NCBI GenBank assembly: GCA_030432175.1
Contig: JAUIHU010000002.1
Coordinates: forward strand, 1 to 23,985
From: Verrucomicrobiia bacterium
GTDB taxonomy: Bacteria; Verrucomicrobiota; Verrucomicrobiia; Limisphaerales; JAUIHU01
DNA: 23,985 nucleotides
Direction: 5' to 3'
This document shows, in pieces, positions 6,301 through 13,223 of this stretch. Made by a program: the position numbers and the translations under genes. How positions within the stretch are numbered: position 1 is the stretch's first letter; each line of letters begins with the position of its first letter. Below the pieces are notes generated by a model, which did no database searches, had not been told where the DNA came from, and was given only the letters and a program-made list of their open reading frames with translations.

Positions 6301-8002
6301 ATGCAAAATGATGCCAATCCATGAAAAAGTCTGGATAGACTGATCCAAATGTACTGATATTTGCATTCACCCGCTGAGTTGCTGCATCGCAACATCCAGC
6401 AGTGTCGAAATAAACCACATTCCCACCCCATGGTACGTGAGCTTGGTTTCCTCTAGCTGTGCCATTCACACTAGGAGCTACCATCCAATATGCAGAAGAA
6501 CTGACAGGGCTGGCATCCCCGTTGACGTTTTTCAACCAGAATGAGACTGTCATCTGATTGCTGGAACCAGAAGCATTCAGAAAACTTGCATCTTGAACAT
6601 AAACGCTTTCACTTGATTGACCTACGCCGAAGTCCATGCCTGTATCACCAGGAGCGCCAGTGAATCCGCCAGCGTCCGGTGTGTAAAAAGCTCCGTTGAT
6701 CTGCCCAACATGCCCAGCCGCCGAATCAACGGCAACCGTAGCATCTTCGGAATCATTGAAATCCCAATAAGCCAGCATGGTTTGAGCTAATACAACCGTG
6801 ACTGTCGATCCCGCAGGAACACTGTTTGGAGATGCCGCCAAATCAGTCACTCCTGTGACAGTTAATGTCATCGGATCGGTGTTGTATTCAGATACACTCA
6901 GAAGGACAGTATTGTCACTGAGCATCGAAGCGCCTTGAATCGTTACGTCTTGTCCAGAAATGGAGTAGTTACTGACGTCAGTCGCGCTGCCTTCTTCAAC
7001 AGACTCACTGAACGTAACAATAATGCCAGCCGGCATTCCTGATCCTCGAGCTGAAAGAACAGTTGGAGCAACAGTATCTGGAAGAACTGTCAAGGTTGCA
7101 GAACTGGAAATCGAACCCAGGCTGTTTGAGATAGTTACAGCAACCGTAGCGCCGTCCATCGATAATGGAGTTTTCTCCACCATGATGTAACTCAACGGGT
7201 TATCCACTTCTTCACCATTAACTGTCCATTCAAATGTCATAGGCATGGTGCCGATCACGTCCAGGTCCATAATCGCATCCAAACCTTCGGTTGTGGTCAC
7301 ATTGACCAGCTGACCCAGATTTCCATTGTTGGAAAAAGAATTGAACTGTGGAGCAGATGTTCCGGTACGGGCTGGAACGCCACTTACAGAATCACCTGGA
7401 TCTTCAAAAAACTGGATCAAGTGACGCGCAGGAATAATTTCCTGGGTACCGTCCGGTTTCATCCAACCGACTTGCATATACGCTCCACCACCACCTTCGA
7501 CTTGATAAGCCTCAATATAATGGAAAGAACCACGAGTCAGTCCGGTGAGCGTGCCAGAACGTTCGTCCAGGCGCGCTGCGTCGAAAAGTGGCGCACAGCA
7601 AGCAGTCTCAATCCCGATCAACTCTGCATTTGCAGGATCCAGGTCTGGGCTGACCCAAACTTCACCAGCGTCATCACTGGAAATGTAGAAAGTATAGTCC
7701 CCATCCTCGGGAATTTGGACGTAACCACGGGTAAAAGTTCCGTAATTATCGCTGGAATTATCTTTACCCTGGAATCCGAAAACGTCATTTCCGTTTGGAT
7801 CTGCAGTGTAATCATCTAATTCTTCCCGATAATTCGGAAAATCCGGGAAGTTTGGCGACGCGCGAAGCTCGTCAACGCTCGCCCCGGTAATATTCGCGTC
7901 ATCATAAAACAGACGCGTTATTGATCCGCCATATACGGATCCCGCCAACGTGGATGTCAATATCCCCGCTGCGAGTAACTTTGATATGTGCTTATTTTTC
8001 AT
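3389..8002 (-). CDS. giant secreted multidomain protein (PA14, Ig-like, LamG, tandem jelly-roll modules)
   Basis: 1537 residues from ATG 8002, chosen because it opens with a signal peptide (MKNKHISKLLAAGILTSTLA...GSVYG). The frame also runs 37 codons upstream, but those residues are not signal-like. Modules by eye: PA14-type about 26-197; Ig-like 217-309; a Big/SbsA-like 'VTFSESV...' domain 311-404; LamG/ConA-type lectin domain 408-642; Ig-like 651-737; a second Big-like 744-837; a second PA14-type 842-1006; two tandem related jelly-roll (MAM or choice-of-anchor-like) modules 1034-1211 and 1217-1390, both with DGGFTV, HRY-F-LWDAGQV and NGFNG/FGFNG motifs; Ig-like 1404-1479; C-terminal beta tail ending MMMFYRSVK. 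Adjacent Cys pairs occur in both PA14 units (TACCAP, TGCCNA) and in LamG (AGCCDA). These modules usually bind carbohydrates or serve adhesion. No enzyme motif was seen, so the role is inferred as surface or extracellular glycan binding. Confidence 0.85.
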   Translation of the reverse strand: MKNKHISKLLAAGILTSTLAGSVYGGSITRLFYDDANITGASVDELRASPNFPDFPNYREELDDYTADPNGNDVFGFQGKDNSSDNYGTFTRGYVQIPEDGDYTFYISSDDAGEVWVSPDLDPANAELIGIETACCAPLFDAARLDERSGTLTGLTRGSFHYIEAYQVEGGGGAYMQVGWMKPDGTQEIIPARHLIQFFEDPGDSVSGVPARTGTSAPQFNSFSNNGNLGQLVNVTTTEGLDAIMDLDVIGTMPMTFEWTVNGEEVDNPLSYIMVEKTPLSMDGATVAVTISNSLGSISSSATLTVLPDTVAPTVLSARGSGMPAGIIVTFSESVEEGSATDVSNYSISGQDVTIQGASMLSDNTVLLSVSEYNTDPMTLTVTGVTDLAASPNSVPAGSTVTVVLAQTMLAYWDFNDSEDATVAVDSAAGHVGQINGAFYTPDAGGFTGAPGDTGMDFGVGQSSESVYVQDASFLNASGSSNQMTVSFWLKNVNGDASPVSSSAYWMVAPSVNGTARGNQAHVPWGGNVVYFDTAGCCDAATQRVNANISTFGSVYPDFFMDWHHFAFIKNGDSKQIWIDGEIFIDGSSTAPFPSDFTEMTIGSAQNGGNSVAGIIDDFSVFSVGLTPEEVAELANSGNPADLAMPLSGELSISTQPVSQTLDELLNATFSVGVDSTGDASVITYQWYRDGEAILGATGASYTFGPLGISDDGATFKVMAYNIDGAFSAVESDDVTLSVTTDDLAPMILHTKGSYGLNQVSVEFDEMVETASAETASNYSIEGLTVTGATLDPSGMVVTLDTSAQNPGETYTVVVNGVTDIAAAGNATVDATDTFVAWDSIPGGLLFEAFTNIGGTPVANLTGNAKFPNSPDDVQFLDSFDTPNGYGENYGARVRGWFVPEVTGFYTFFIRSDDASALWFNPDGPEEVSALTGALPIAEETGCCNAFLEPGAAQTSLSYELQAGERYYIEAIVKEAGGGDFLQVAYRLSDDLTAAADLSPISGDELETRFDIDASIEFTMQPEDQLAVIASPGEEITSFDLSEGDGGFTVVNSDPPPTGPWEYDAGLGAWTVAGGATGTPFNSSLVTPEVTVPSAGGVTVSFSHRYNFEGSLWDAGQVQVSINGGDFVAVEASAMIQNGYATGAIIGNGVLKDQNGFNGTSAGYSEGVNINSTGVLGQVAAGDTVQVRFLGAWDEGTVTGAPNWAIESVTFYSLDPMDVDFGTDDGGFTVETEGPVPFPWAYENGVWFADGSVDDCGGPYWSYLIRRGLLVAESGEVEVSFDHRYSFEAGLWDAGQVRISVNGGPFEEVPAEAFTQNGYSDEGTIIGSGILNGLFGFNGETEGYADGAYITSTATLGTFEAGDSIALAFLGGWDDCATGSYPNWEVKSVVSEQLVLGSVPTPSTFMAEAVATQHGAAVPFFYQWQRDDGEGWTDIPGATGASYLIYPEFADLDATFRVVASVPGVSVNSDTAKLVLELDEDPPTISLTEADGVITIEYTGTLEAAMTVDGTFAPVDGATSPYTPAGDAMMMFYRSVK

Positions 8003-8161
8003 AGCGCTTGCAGGTAATTTGCCTTGGATTGAGCGCTTGGAACAATAATTTGCATTGCGGTTCCGCGCCTTCACCAAGGAACGGATAGTTAAATTGTTAT
8101 GGGCTATCCACAATCATTACAACCCAAAGGCGAAAGAGAAACAAACAAAAAACGATCTCAA

Positions 8162-8173
8162 TTAAGCGCTTAA
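8162..8173. promoter_or_regulatory. candidate LacI-family-type operator palindrome
   Basis: TTAAGCGCTTAA is a perfect 12-base palindrome about 160 bases upstream of the large exoprotein start. Its AGCGCT centre resembles symmetric LacI/GalR-family operators, which are common in glycan-use regulation. No regulator gene is in the window, so the assignment is a guess based on shape and context. Confidence 0.35.
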
Positions 8174-8519
8174 GGCAACCGTCATAGCTTCAAGACAAAA
8201 GCATTGAAATTTGACTTGTCAAAATCTGGAAACATAACAATCTCATAATCAAATAATTGTGAATTATTTTACCTCAATGATTCACCAACTGCGAAACCTC
8301 CTTTTCCTGCTCCCGAATAAAATCAAAAGGCAACCTCAATCAACCACAGCCGATTCCTGTATTTGGATCTGAATCCAAGGGTGGTTAGTTTCCATCAGGG
8401 GATGCAGTTCGGTTACCCATCACCTTCCTTTGAACAGAAATCTGAAATGAGATACTGATTTTAATCCCTTCAATGTTGTGGATGGTTTCGAAACTTTCCT
8501 AATGCTCACGGTAGCAGCA

Positions 8520-8525
8520 TATAAT
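8520..8525 (+). promoter_or_regulatory. possible -10 element for the duplicated exoprotein gene
   Basis: A perfect TATAAT lies 165 bases upstream of the start at 8690. The only -35-like hexamer nearby is a weak TTTCCT at 8495-8500, with an over-long 19-base spacer. The promoter call is therefore tentative. Confidence 0.3.
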
Positions 8526-8689
8526 GCAATGATTCGGCGCTTCCGCTTTCTGTGTTTCACGAATTCGTAACAGACATGGGTTCATTTTGACACCTTCGCG
8601 ACCGATAAGGCGAAACGAATAGGGCAAATTGGAATGGGCTGTTTGGCAAAGTTAAGTCAGAACCAATCGGCCAGTGACCCAAAATCAAT

Positions 8690-11548
8690 ATGCAAAAAGC
8701 AAAACAAATGTGGAACAAAGCCGGCATCGCAATTGTCCTCAGCGCCCTAATCAGCGCTCAGGCATTCGGCGATGATATTCTGGTCACATCTGCAGATATC
8801 GATGGCGATACCAGATGGACCAGCGACAACACTTACATCCTCACCGAAGTCGTCTATGTAGAGGATGGTGAAACACTGACGATTGACCCCGGCACGGTGA
8901 TCAAGGGCCAGCCAGGAACCGGAGCTGAAACAAAAGCTCTCGTAATCGCCCCTGGTGGTAAAATCTTTGCAAATGGAACCCCATCCCACCCAATCATCAT
9001 GACGGCAGAGGAAGATGATGTGTTCGATCCCTGGGATATGGGAATGTTCGATCGAGGCAAGTGGGGTGGATTGATTCTCCTGGGTAAAGCGCCTCTGAAC
9101 AGCCCCATCGGAAACACTCCTATCACTGACAGCATCGAAGGCTTGCCTGTGGGCGATCCACGCAACGTTTTCGGTGGCGACGATGAAAACGACAGTTCTG
9201 GTGTACTGCGCTTCGTTTCCGTTCGCCACGCTGGAAGCCGTATCGCTCCGAATAACGAAGTAAACGGTGTCACTTTTGGAGGAGTTGGTCGTGGAACCGT
9301 TGTTGAATATGTCGAAACCTACGCCACTGCGGATGACGGTTTCGAATTCTTCGGTGGAACAGTGGATACCAGATACCTGGTTTCAGCTTTCAACGATGAC
9401 GATGCATTTGACTATGACCAGGGATTTCGTGGACGTGGACAATTCTGGCTTTGTATCCTGGAGCCAGGAGCGCACGACCTGGCTGGTGAGCATGACGGTG
9501 ACGTGAATACATTTGACCTGGAGCCTTATGCTATTCCCACTATTTACAACGCCACGTACATTGGAGCTGGCGCTACTGGTGGAACCGGAAACATTTTCAA
9601 CATCCGTGACGGAGCCGGAGCCAAATACTACAACAGTGTATTTACTGATTTTGGAGTGGGAGGGATCCGCATCGATGACACCAGCGTCCCTCGCCTTGAA
9701 GCAGGCGACCTGGATTTTCGCGGCAACCTTTTCTGGGGCTTTGGCGGTGGAAATACCGTGGATAACCTGAATGTCCTGAATGCCGAAGTTCTGTTCACTG
9801 ACGCTTCTCGAGACAACCAGATCGTGGACCCCATGCTGCGCGGCATTTCCCGCGAAGAAGAAGTATCACTGGATCCACGCCCTGCGGCTGAGAGTCCTGC
9901 GCTCACAGCGGGATTTGATTATCCAGAAAACGACGATTTCTTCATACCTGTTGATTACAAAGGTGCTTTTGGATCTGATCTCTGGATCAATGGATGGACC
10001 TACCTTTCCCAGCGCGAATTCACTCCGCTCCAAGGAGAAAACGTCATTGAAGTTTCCAACGCTGATGTTGTCGGCGATGTGGTTTGGACCATGGAAAACA
10101 CCTACGTGCTGACCGAGGTGGTTTATGTTGAAGATGGCGAAACTCTCACCATTGAACCCGGCACGGTTATCAAAGGTAAACCAGGAACAGGAGCTGAAAC
10201 CAAGGCGCTTGTTGTTGCTCCTGGTGGTAAAATTTTCGCCAACGGCACGGCAGTCAATCCGATCATCATGACAGCTGAAGAAGATGACATTCTCGATCCA
10301 TTTGATATGGATCTGTTTGATCGCGGTAAATGGGGTGGCTTGATTCTTCTGGGTAGAGCGCCGTTGAACAGTCCAATTGGAAATTCGCCTATCACAGACA
10401 GCATTGAAGGGTTGCCAGTTGGAGATCCTCGCAACGTGTTTGGAGGAGATGACGAAAATGACAGCTCAGGTGTTCTGCGTTACGTATCTGTTCGTCACGC
10501 TGGAAGCCGCATCGCTCCAAATAATGAAGTTAATGGTGTCACTTTTGGTGGCGTAGGACGTGGAACCATCGTCGAGTATGTCGAAACCTATGGCACAGCG
10601 GATGATGGTTTTGAATTCTTTGGTGGAACCGTGGATACGAAGTATCTCGTTTCTGCTTTTAACGATGATGACGCATTCGATTACGACCAGGGATTCAGTG
10701 GACGTGGTCAATTCTGGTTCAGCATCCTGGAGCCTGGAGCGCATGATCTGGCTGGGGAACATGATGGCGATGTGAATACTTTTGACCTGGAACCTTACGC
10801 CATTCCAACCATTTACAACGCCACTTACGTAGGATCTGGAGCTACCTCTGGAACAGGTAACGTATTCAATATCCGTGATGGAGCCGGAGCAAAGTATTAC
10901 AACAGCATTTTCACGGACTTCGGAGTCGGTGGAATCCGTATCGATGACACCAGCGTACCACGTCTCAACGCAGGCGACCTGGACTTCCAGGATAATATCT
11001 GGTGGGGTTTTGGCGGAGGAAACACAGCCGAAAACCTGAATGTTCTGAATGCGGAAGTCCTTTTCTCTGAGGACTCTCGTGACAATGACATTGTTGATCC
11101 GATGCTGAACAATATCAGCCGTGAAGATTTCTTCGAGCTGGATCCTCGTCCAGGCATGGACAGCCCTGCATGGGAAACCGACCGCAATCCTTCCGACAGC
11201 TTCTTTACCGCTGTTGATTATAAAGGAGCTTTTGGTTCACATAACTGGGCAGCAGACTGGACCTACTTGCAAGAAATCGGAGTCCTGACCGGAGCGGGTG
11301 GATACAAGCCAATGACGATGTCTTCTGGACCTGAAGTTGGCAGCGTGGAACTCAGCGTTATGGCAGGAACTGACGAAATCACCATCAGCTTCATGAGTCA
11401 ATCCGGCGTGAGCTACCAGTTGATGATGAAAGACGAATTGAGCGGAGACTGGACCGAAGTGGAATCCATGACCGGAACCGGCGCCATGATGTCTTTCACA
11501 CACGACACCACTGCCCCACAGGGATATTTCAGAGTCGTAGCTCAGTAA
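8690..11548 (+). CDS. secreted protein built of two tandem copies of a 423-residue beta-rich unit
   Basis: 952 residues. A signal peptide is clear (MQKAKQMWNKAGIAIVLSAL...AQAFG). Unit 1 runs from about residue 32 to 454 and unit 2 from 455 to about 868. Both carry VYVEDGETLTI(D/E)PGTVIKG, KWGGLILLGKAPL-type, FGGDDENDSSGVLR(F/Y)VSVRHAG, EFFGGTVDT and AFNDDDAFDYDQGF motifs, giving a repetitive, aspartate-rich, probably right-handed beta-helix-like fold. I recognise the motifs as those of a family of extracellular proteins seen in Bacteroidota and Planctomycetota/Verrucomicrobiota, usually with a single unit and without a proven function. The last 60-70 residues form a separate beta module (from about GSVELSV) ending YFRVVAQ. 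The many Asp/Asn clusters could bind calcium. No catalytic motif is evident. It is divergent from the large exoprotein gene and ends at its own terminator. Confidence 0.8.
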   Translation: MQKAKQMWNKAGIAIVLSALISAQAFGDDILVTSADIDGDTRWTSDNTYILTEVVYVEDGETLTIDPGTVIKGQPGTGAETKALVIAPGGKIFANGTPSHPIIMTAEEDDVFDPWDMGMFDRGKWGGLILLGKAPLNSPIGNTPITDSIEGLPVGDPRNVFGGDDENDSSGVLRFVSVRHAGSRIAPNNEVNGVTFGGVGRGTVVEYVETYATADDGFEFFGGTVDTRYLVSAFNDDDAFDYDQGFRGRGQFWLCILEPGAHDLAGEHDGDVNTFDLEPYAIPTIYNATYIGAGATGGTGNIFNIRDGAGAKYYNSVFTDFGVGGIRIDDTSVPRLEAGDLDFRGNLFWGFGGGNTVDNLNVLNAEVLFTDASRDNQIVDPMLRGISREEEVSLDPRPAAESPALTAGFDYPENDDFFIPVDYKGAFGSDLWINGWTYLSQREFTPLQGENVIEVSNADVVGDVVWTMENTYVLTEVVYVEDGETLTIEPGTVIKGKPGTGAETKALVVAPGGKIFANGTAVNPIIMTAEEDDILDPFDMDLFDRGKWGGLILLGRAPLNSPIGNSPITDSIEGLPVGDPRNVFGGDDENDSSGVLRYVSVRHAGSRIAPNNEVNGVTFGGVGRGTIVEYVETYGTADDGFEFFGGTVDTKYLVSAFNDDDAFDYDQGFSGRGQFWFSILEPGAHDLAGEHDGDVNTFDLEPYAIPTIYNATYVGSGATSGTGNVFNIRDGAGAKYYNSIFTDFGVGGIRIDDTSVPRLNAGDLDFQDNIWWGFGGGNTAENLNVLNAEVLFSEDSRDNDIVDPMLNNISREDFFELDPRPGMDSPAWETDRNPSDSFFTAVDYKGAFGSHNWAADWTYLQEIGVLTGAGGYKPMTMSSGPEVGSVELSVMAGTDEITISFMSQSGVSYQLMMKDELSGDWTEVESMTGTGAMMSFTHDTTAPQGYFRVVAQ
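8783..10051 (+). repeat. coding repeat unit 1 of the duplicated exoprotein
   Basis: A 1269-base unit (423 codons) running from the VTSADIDGD motif to just before VSNADVVGD. Its protein sequence is closely matched by the following unit with no frame change, but many third codon positions differ, so the duplication is old and held by selection on the protein. Confidence 0.85.
10052..11290 (+). repeat. coding repeat unit 2 of the duplicated exoprotein
   Basis: Second copy, offset from the first by exactly 1269 bases at the YVEDGETLTI motif (8852 versus 10121). It ends near the WTYLQE motif, which matches WTYLSQ of unit 1. The C-terminal tail follows. Confidence 0.85.
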
Positions 11549-11595
11549 TTGCTTATTTTCTGTTCATATTGGAGAGGTCCTTCGGGATCGGAATC

Positions 11596-11632
11596 AAACC
11601 CCTTTGCCGATTTACCGGTGAAGGGGTTTTTT
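11596..11632. terminator. rho-independent terminator after the duplicated exoprotein gene
   Basis: AAACCCCTT (11596-11604) pairs with AAGGGGTTT (11621-11629) across a 16-base middle, followed by more T's. The T-run overlaps the TAA stop of the convergent queE gene (11631-11633), so the two genes are packed tail to tail. Confidence 0.75.
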
Positions 11633-12320
11633 ATGTTCCGCGCCGGTTGCCGAATAATTCAATGTGCAGTCTTGGCCCCCAGCGAAATCCGCGGTCCAGA
11701 CACACTTTTACCCAGTGATCCTGATTTTTTTTCAAAGCCTCCACTGTCATGCCTTCTGGCATTAAAAAGACCTTATCGGGCGCAATATCAACCTGAGTCG
11801 CCGCGAGAAACTGATCGATTTCCTTTAGATCCGACTCCTCATTAACGACAAACTTGATTTGATAATCCAATCCTGCTTGCCATTCACGCAACAAATCCGG
11901 TCGGTAGCGACGTTCCTCATGAAGCAGCTTCCAATGATTGGATCCCCTTTGTGGAATCGAATGACTCAACTTCGGGCTAACAGAAGCCAGATCCCAAACC
12001 AATCCTGTTGGTGGCAACGTCATCGCCGTCTCAATGGTGATATGTTTCCCGGCGTCTCTCAGGCGCTGAGTTAGAATTCCCAAACCCTTGGCAATCACTG
12101 GTTCGCCACCGGTCAAAACGATAAATCGCGTGGGGTATTTCTCCACCTCTTCAAGAATCGTCTCCACCTGCATCTGGACGCCTTCAGGATTCCAACTTGC
12201 ATACGGAGTATCACACCAGTCACATCTCAAGTTGCAACCAGAAAATCGAACAAAAACCGAAGGAACGCCGATTAAACTTCCTTCCCCTTGAGGTGAATAA
12301 AAAATCTCGGAAACAAACAT
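11631..12320 (-). CDS. queE: 7-carboxy-7-deazaguanine synthase (radical SAM)
   Basis: 229 residues, ATG start at 12320. QueE turns 6-carboxy-tetrahydropterin into 7-carboxy-7-deazaguanine, the ring-contraction step toward preQ0 and queuosine, in the cytoplasm. The evidence is the N-terminal FYSPQGEGSLIGVPSVFVR motif, which binds substrate in this family, and the radical-SAM cluster C29-x3-C33-x2-C36 (CNLRCDWCDTPY). Further support is the LTGGEPV motif for SAM binding and a short C-terminal part in line with the compact family size. The usual VETNGT is IETAMT here. The gene is followed tail to tail by the exoprotein terminator. It is downstream of queC in the same direction, but 213 bases away, and a dispersed repeat sits in that gap. 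Confidence 0.93.
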   Translation of the reverse strand: MFVSEIFYSPQGEGSLIGVPSVFVRFSGCNLRCDWCDTPYASWNPEGVQMQVETILEEVEKYPTRFIVLTGGEPVIAKGLGILTQRLRDAGKHITIETAMTLPPTGLVWDLASVSPKLSHSIPQRGSNHWKLLHEERRYRPDLLREWQAGLDYQIKFVVNEESDLKEIDQFLAATQVDIAPDKVFLMPEGMTVEALKKNQDHWVKVCLDRGFRWGPRLHIELFGNRRGT

Positions 12321-12388
12321 AATTTATTTTGGACAACCAAAAATGGACACCCAAAACCAAAAATTAAAAGAATAGCTACTCTAATAAA

Positions 12389-12485
12389 GATCGGGCGCGA
12401 TGGATGCAGGTTGGCGTGTTTGCTGCGTTCAGCCAATCAATTACTGGCTCCACTCGCCGAGCTGGGGCTCAGCGTTCCCAGGACT
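12389..12485 (+). repeat. dispersed repeat, copy A
   Basis: The core at 12444-12483 matches 19393-19432 at 37 of 40 bases in the same orientation. Both copies also have GATCGGGC 56-57 bases upstream of the shared GGCTCC, so the element may be about 95 bases long with a poorly kept left part. The core contains a small hairpin, GAGC-TGGG-GCTC. It lies between queC and queE, where no gene is present (12321-12533). Confidence 0.75.
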
Positions 12486-12533
12486 CCCTCAAACTTTAAC
12501 CGCACCCCTCAAGATCCCACTTATAAATAATTC

Positions 12534-13223
12534 CTATTTTGGGGCGTTGGGCAGATCTGGTGTTTCCTCATAAACCGTCGGGTCTTCAACGCCTGCGAGC
12601 TGAAAAGCTTCCCGGCGCTCCACGCACGTTCCACATTTTCCGCATTGAATCAGTTGCCCCTTATAACAGGACCAGGTCAGTGAGTAATCCACTCCGAGTT
12701 TCAATCCCTCCTGCAGGATTTCCTTCTTGGTCATGGACAAAAACGGAGCCAGGATCTCCAACCTGGCATAAGTGCCTTCTCGAATGGCTTCTCCCATGGC
12801 CTGCATGAATGGCTCCCGACAATCGGGATAAATTGCGTGGTCTCCGGAATGCGCAGCAATAACAATTCCTTCTAATTCCATGGATTCCGCCATTCCAGCC
12901 GCGATTGAGAGCATAATCCCATTTCTGAACGGCACCACCGTTTGCTTCATGGAAGATTCCTGATAATGGCCCTCCGGGATTTCGCCTCCTGATTTCAGGA
13001 GATTGGACTGAAACCACTGCGACATGACATCCAATTTAACAACACGATGCTCTATCCCCAGTTTACGACAATGTTCAGCTGCGTATGGAATTTCCCGGGC
13101 GTTGTGTTTGGATCCATAGTCAAAACTCAACCCAACCACTGCATCATTACTTTCAGAACGGTGCGTATGATAAAGCGCCGTGACTGAATCCATACCTCCG
13201 CTGAGTAAAACTAATGTCTTCAT
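12534..13223 (-). CDS. queC: 7-cyano-7-deazaguanine synthase
   Basis: 229 residues, ATG start at 13223. QueC uses ATP and ammonia to convert 7-carboxy-7-deazaguanine to preQ0. The evidence is the N-terminal PP-loop SGGMDS (8-13), a VVPFRNGIMLSIAAG-type motif, AAHSGDHAIYPDCR (123-136), and the C-terminal zinc site with C186, C194, C197 and C200 (SCYKGQLIQCGKCGTC). Length and motif order fit the family. The ATG overlaps the TGA of uvrA by four bases (ATGA), so translation is probably coupled to the upstream gene. That makes the uvrA reading frame relevant to queC expression. QueE follows downstream. Confidence 0.95.
   Translation of the reverse strand: MKTLVLLSGGMDSVTALYHTHRSESNDAVVGLSFDYGSKHNAREIPYAAEHCRKLGIEHRVVKLDVMSQWFQSNLLKSGGEIPEGHYQESSMKQTVVPFRNGIMLSIAAGMAESMELEGIVIAAHSGDHAIYPDCREPFMQAMGEAIREGTYARLEILAPFLSMTKKEILQEGLKLGVDYSLTWSCYKGQLIQCGKCGTCVERREAFQLAGVEDPTVYEETPDLPNAPK

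Larger units (their letters stand above)
8003..8689. promoter_or_regulatory. divergent intergenic region between two exoprotein genes
   Basis: 687 bases between two divergent start codons, with no convincing gene. It must contain both promoters. Signals seen: palindrome TTAAGCGCTTAA at 8162-8173; dyad TTGAC-TT-GTCAA at 8211-8222, whose minus-strand reading contains a consensus -35 TTGACA at 8217-8222 pointing toward the large exoprotein but without a good -10 at 16-18 bases; and a TATAAT at 8520-8525 on the plus strand. The core AGCGCTT also appears at 8003-8009 and 8032-8038, inside the minus-strand leader. Confidence 0.6.

Noticed and set aside
8003..8113. 37-codon N-terminal extension of the giant exoprotein
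   Set aside because: It would bury the clear signal peptide that begins at ATG 8002. The extension is not hydrophobic and looks like leader DNA.
8747..9273. Long minus-strand frames opposite the duplicated exoprotein
   Set aside because: They recur opposite both repeat units because the codons repeat, and have no start or domain evidence.
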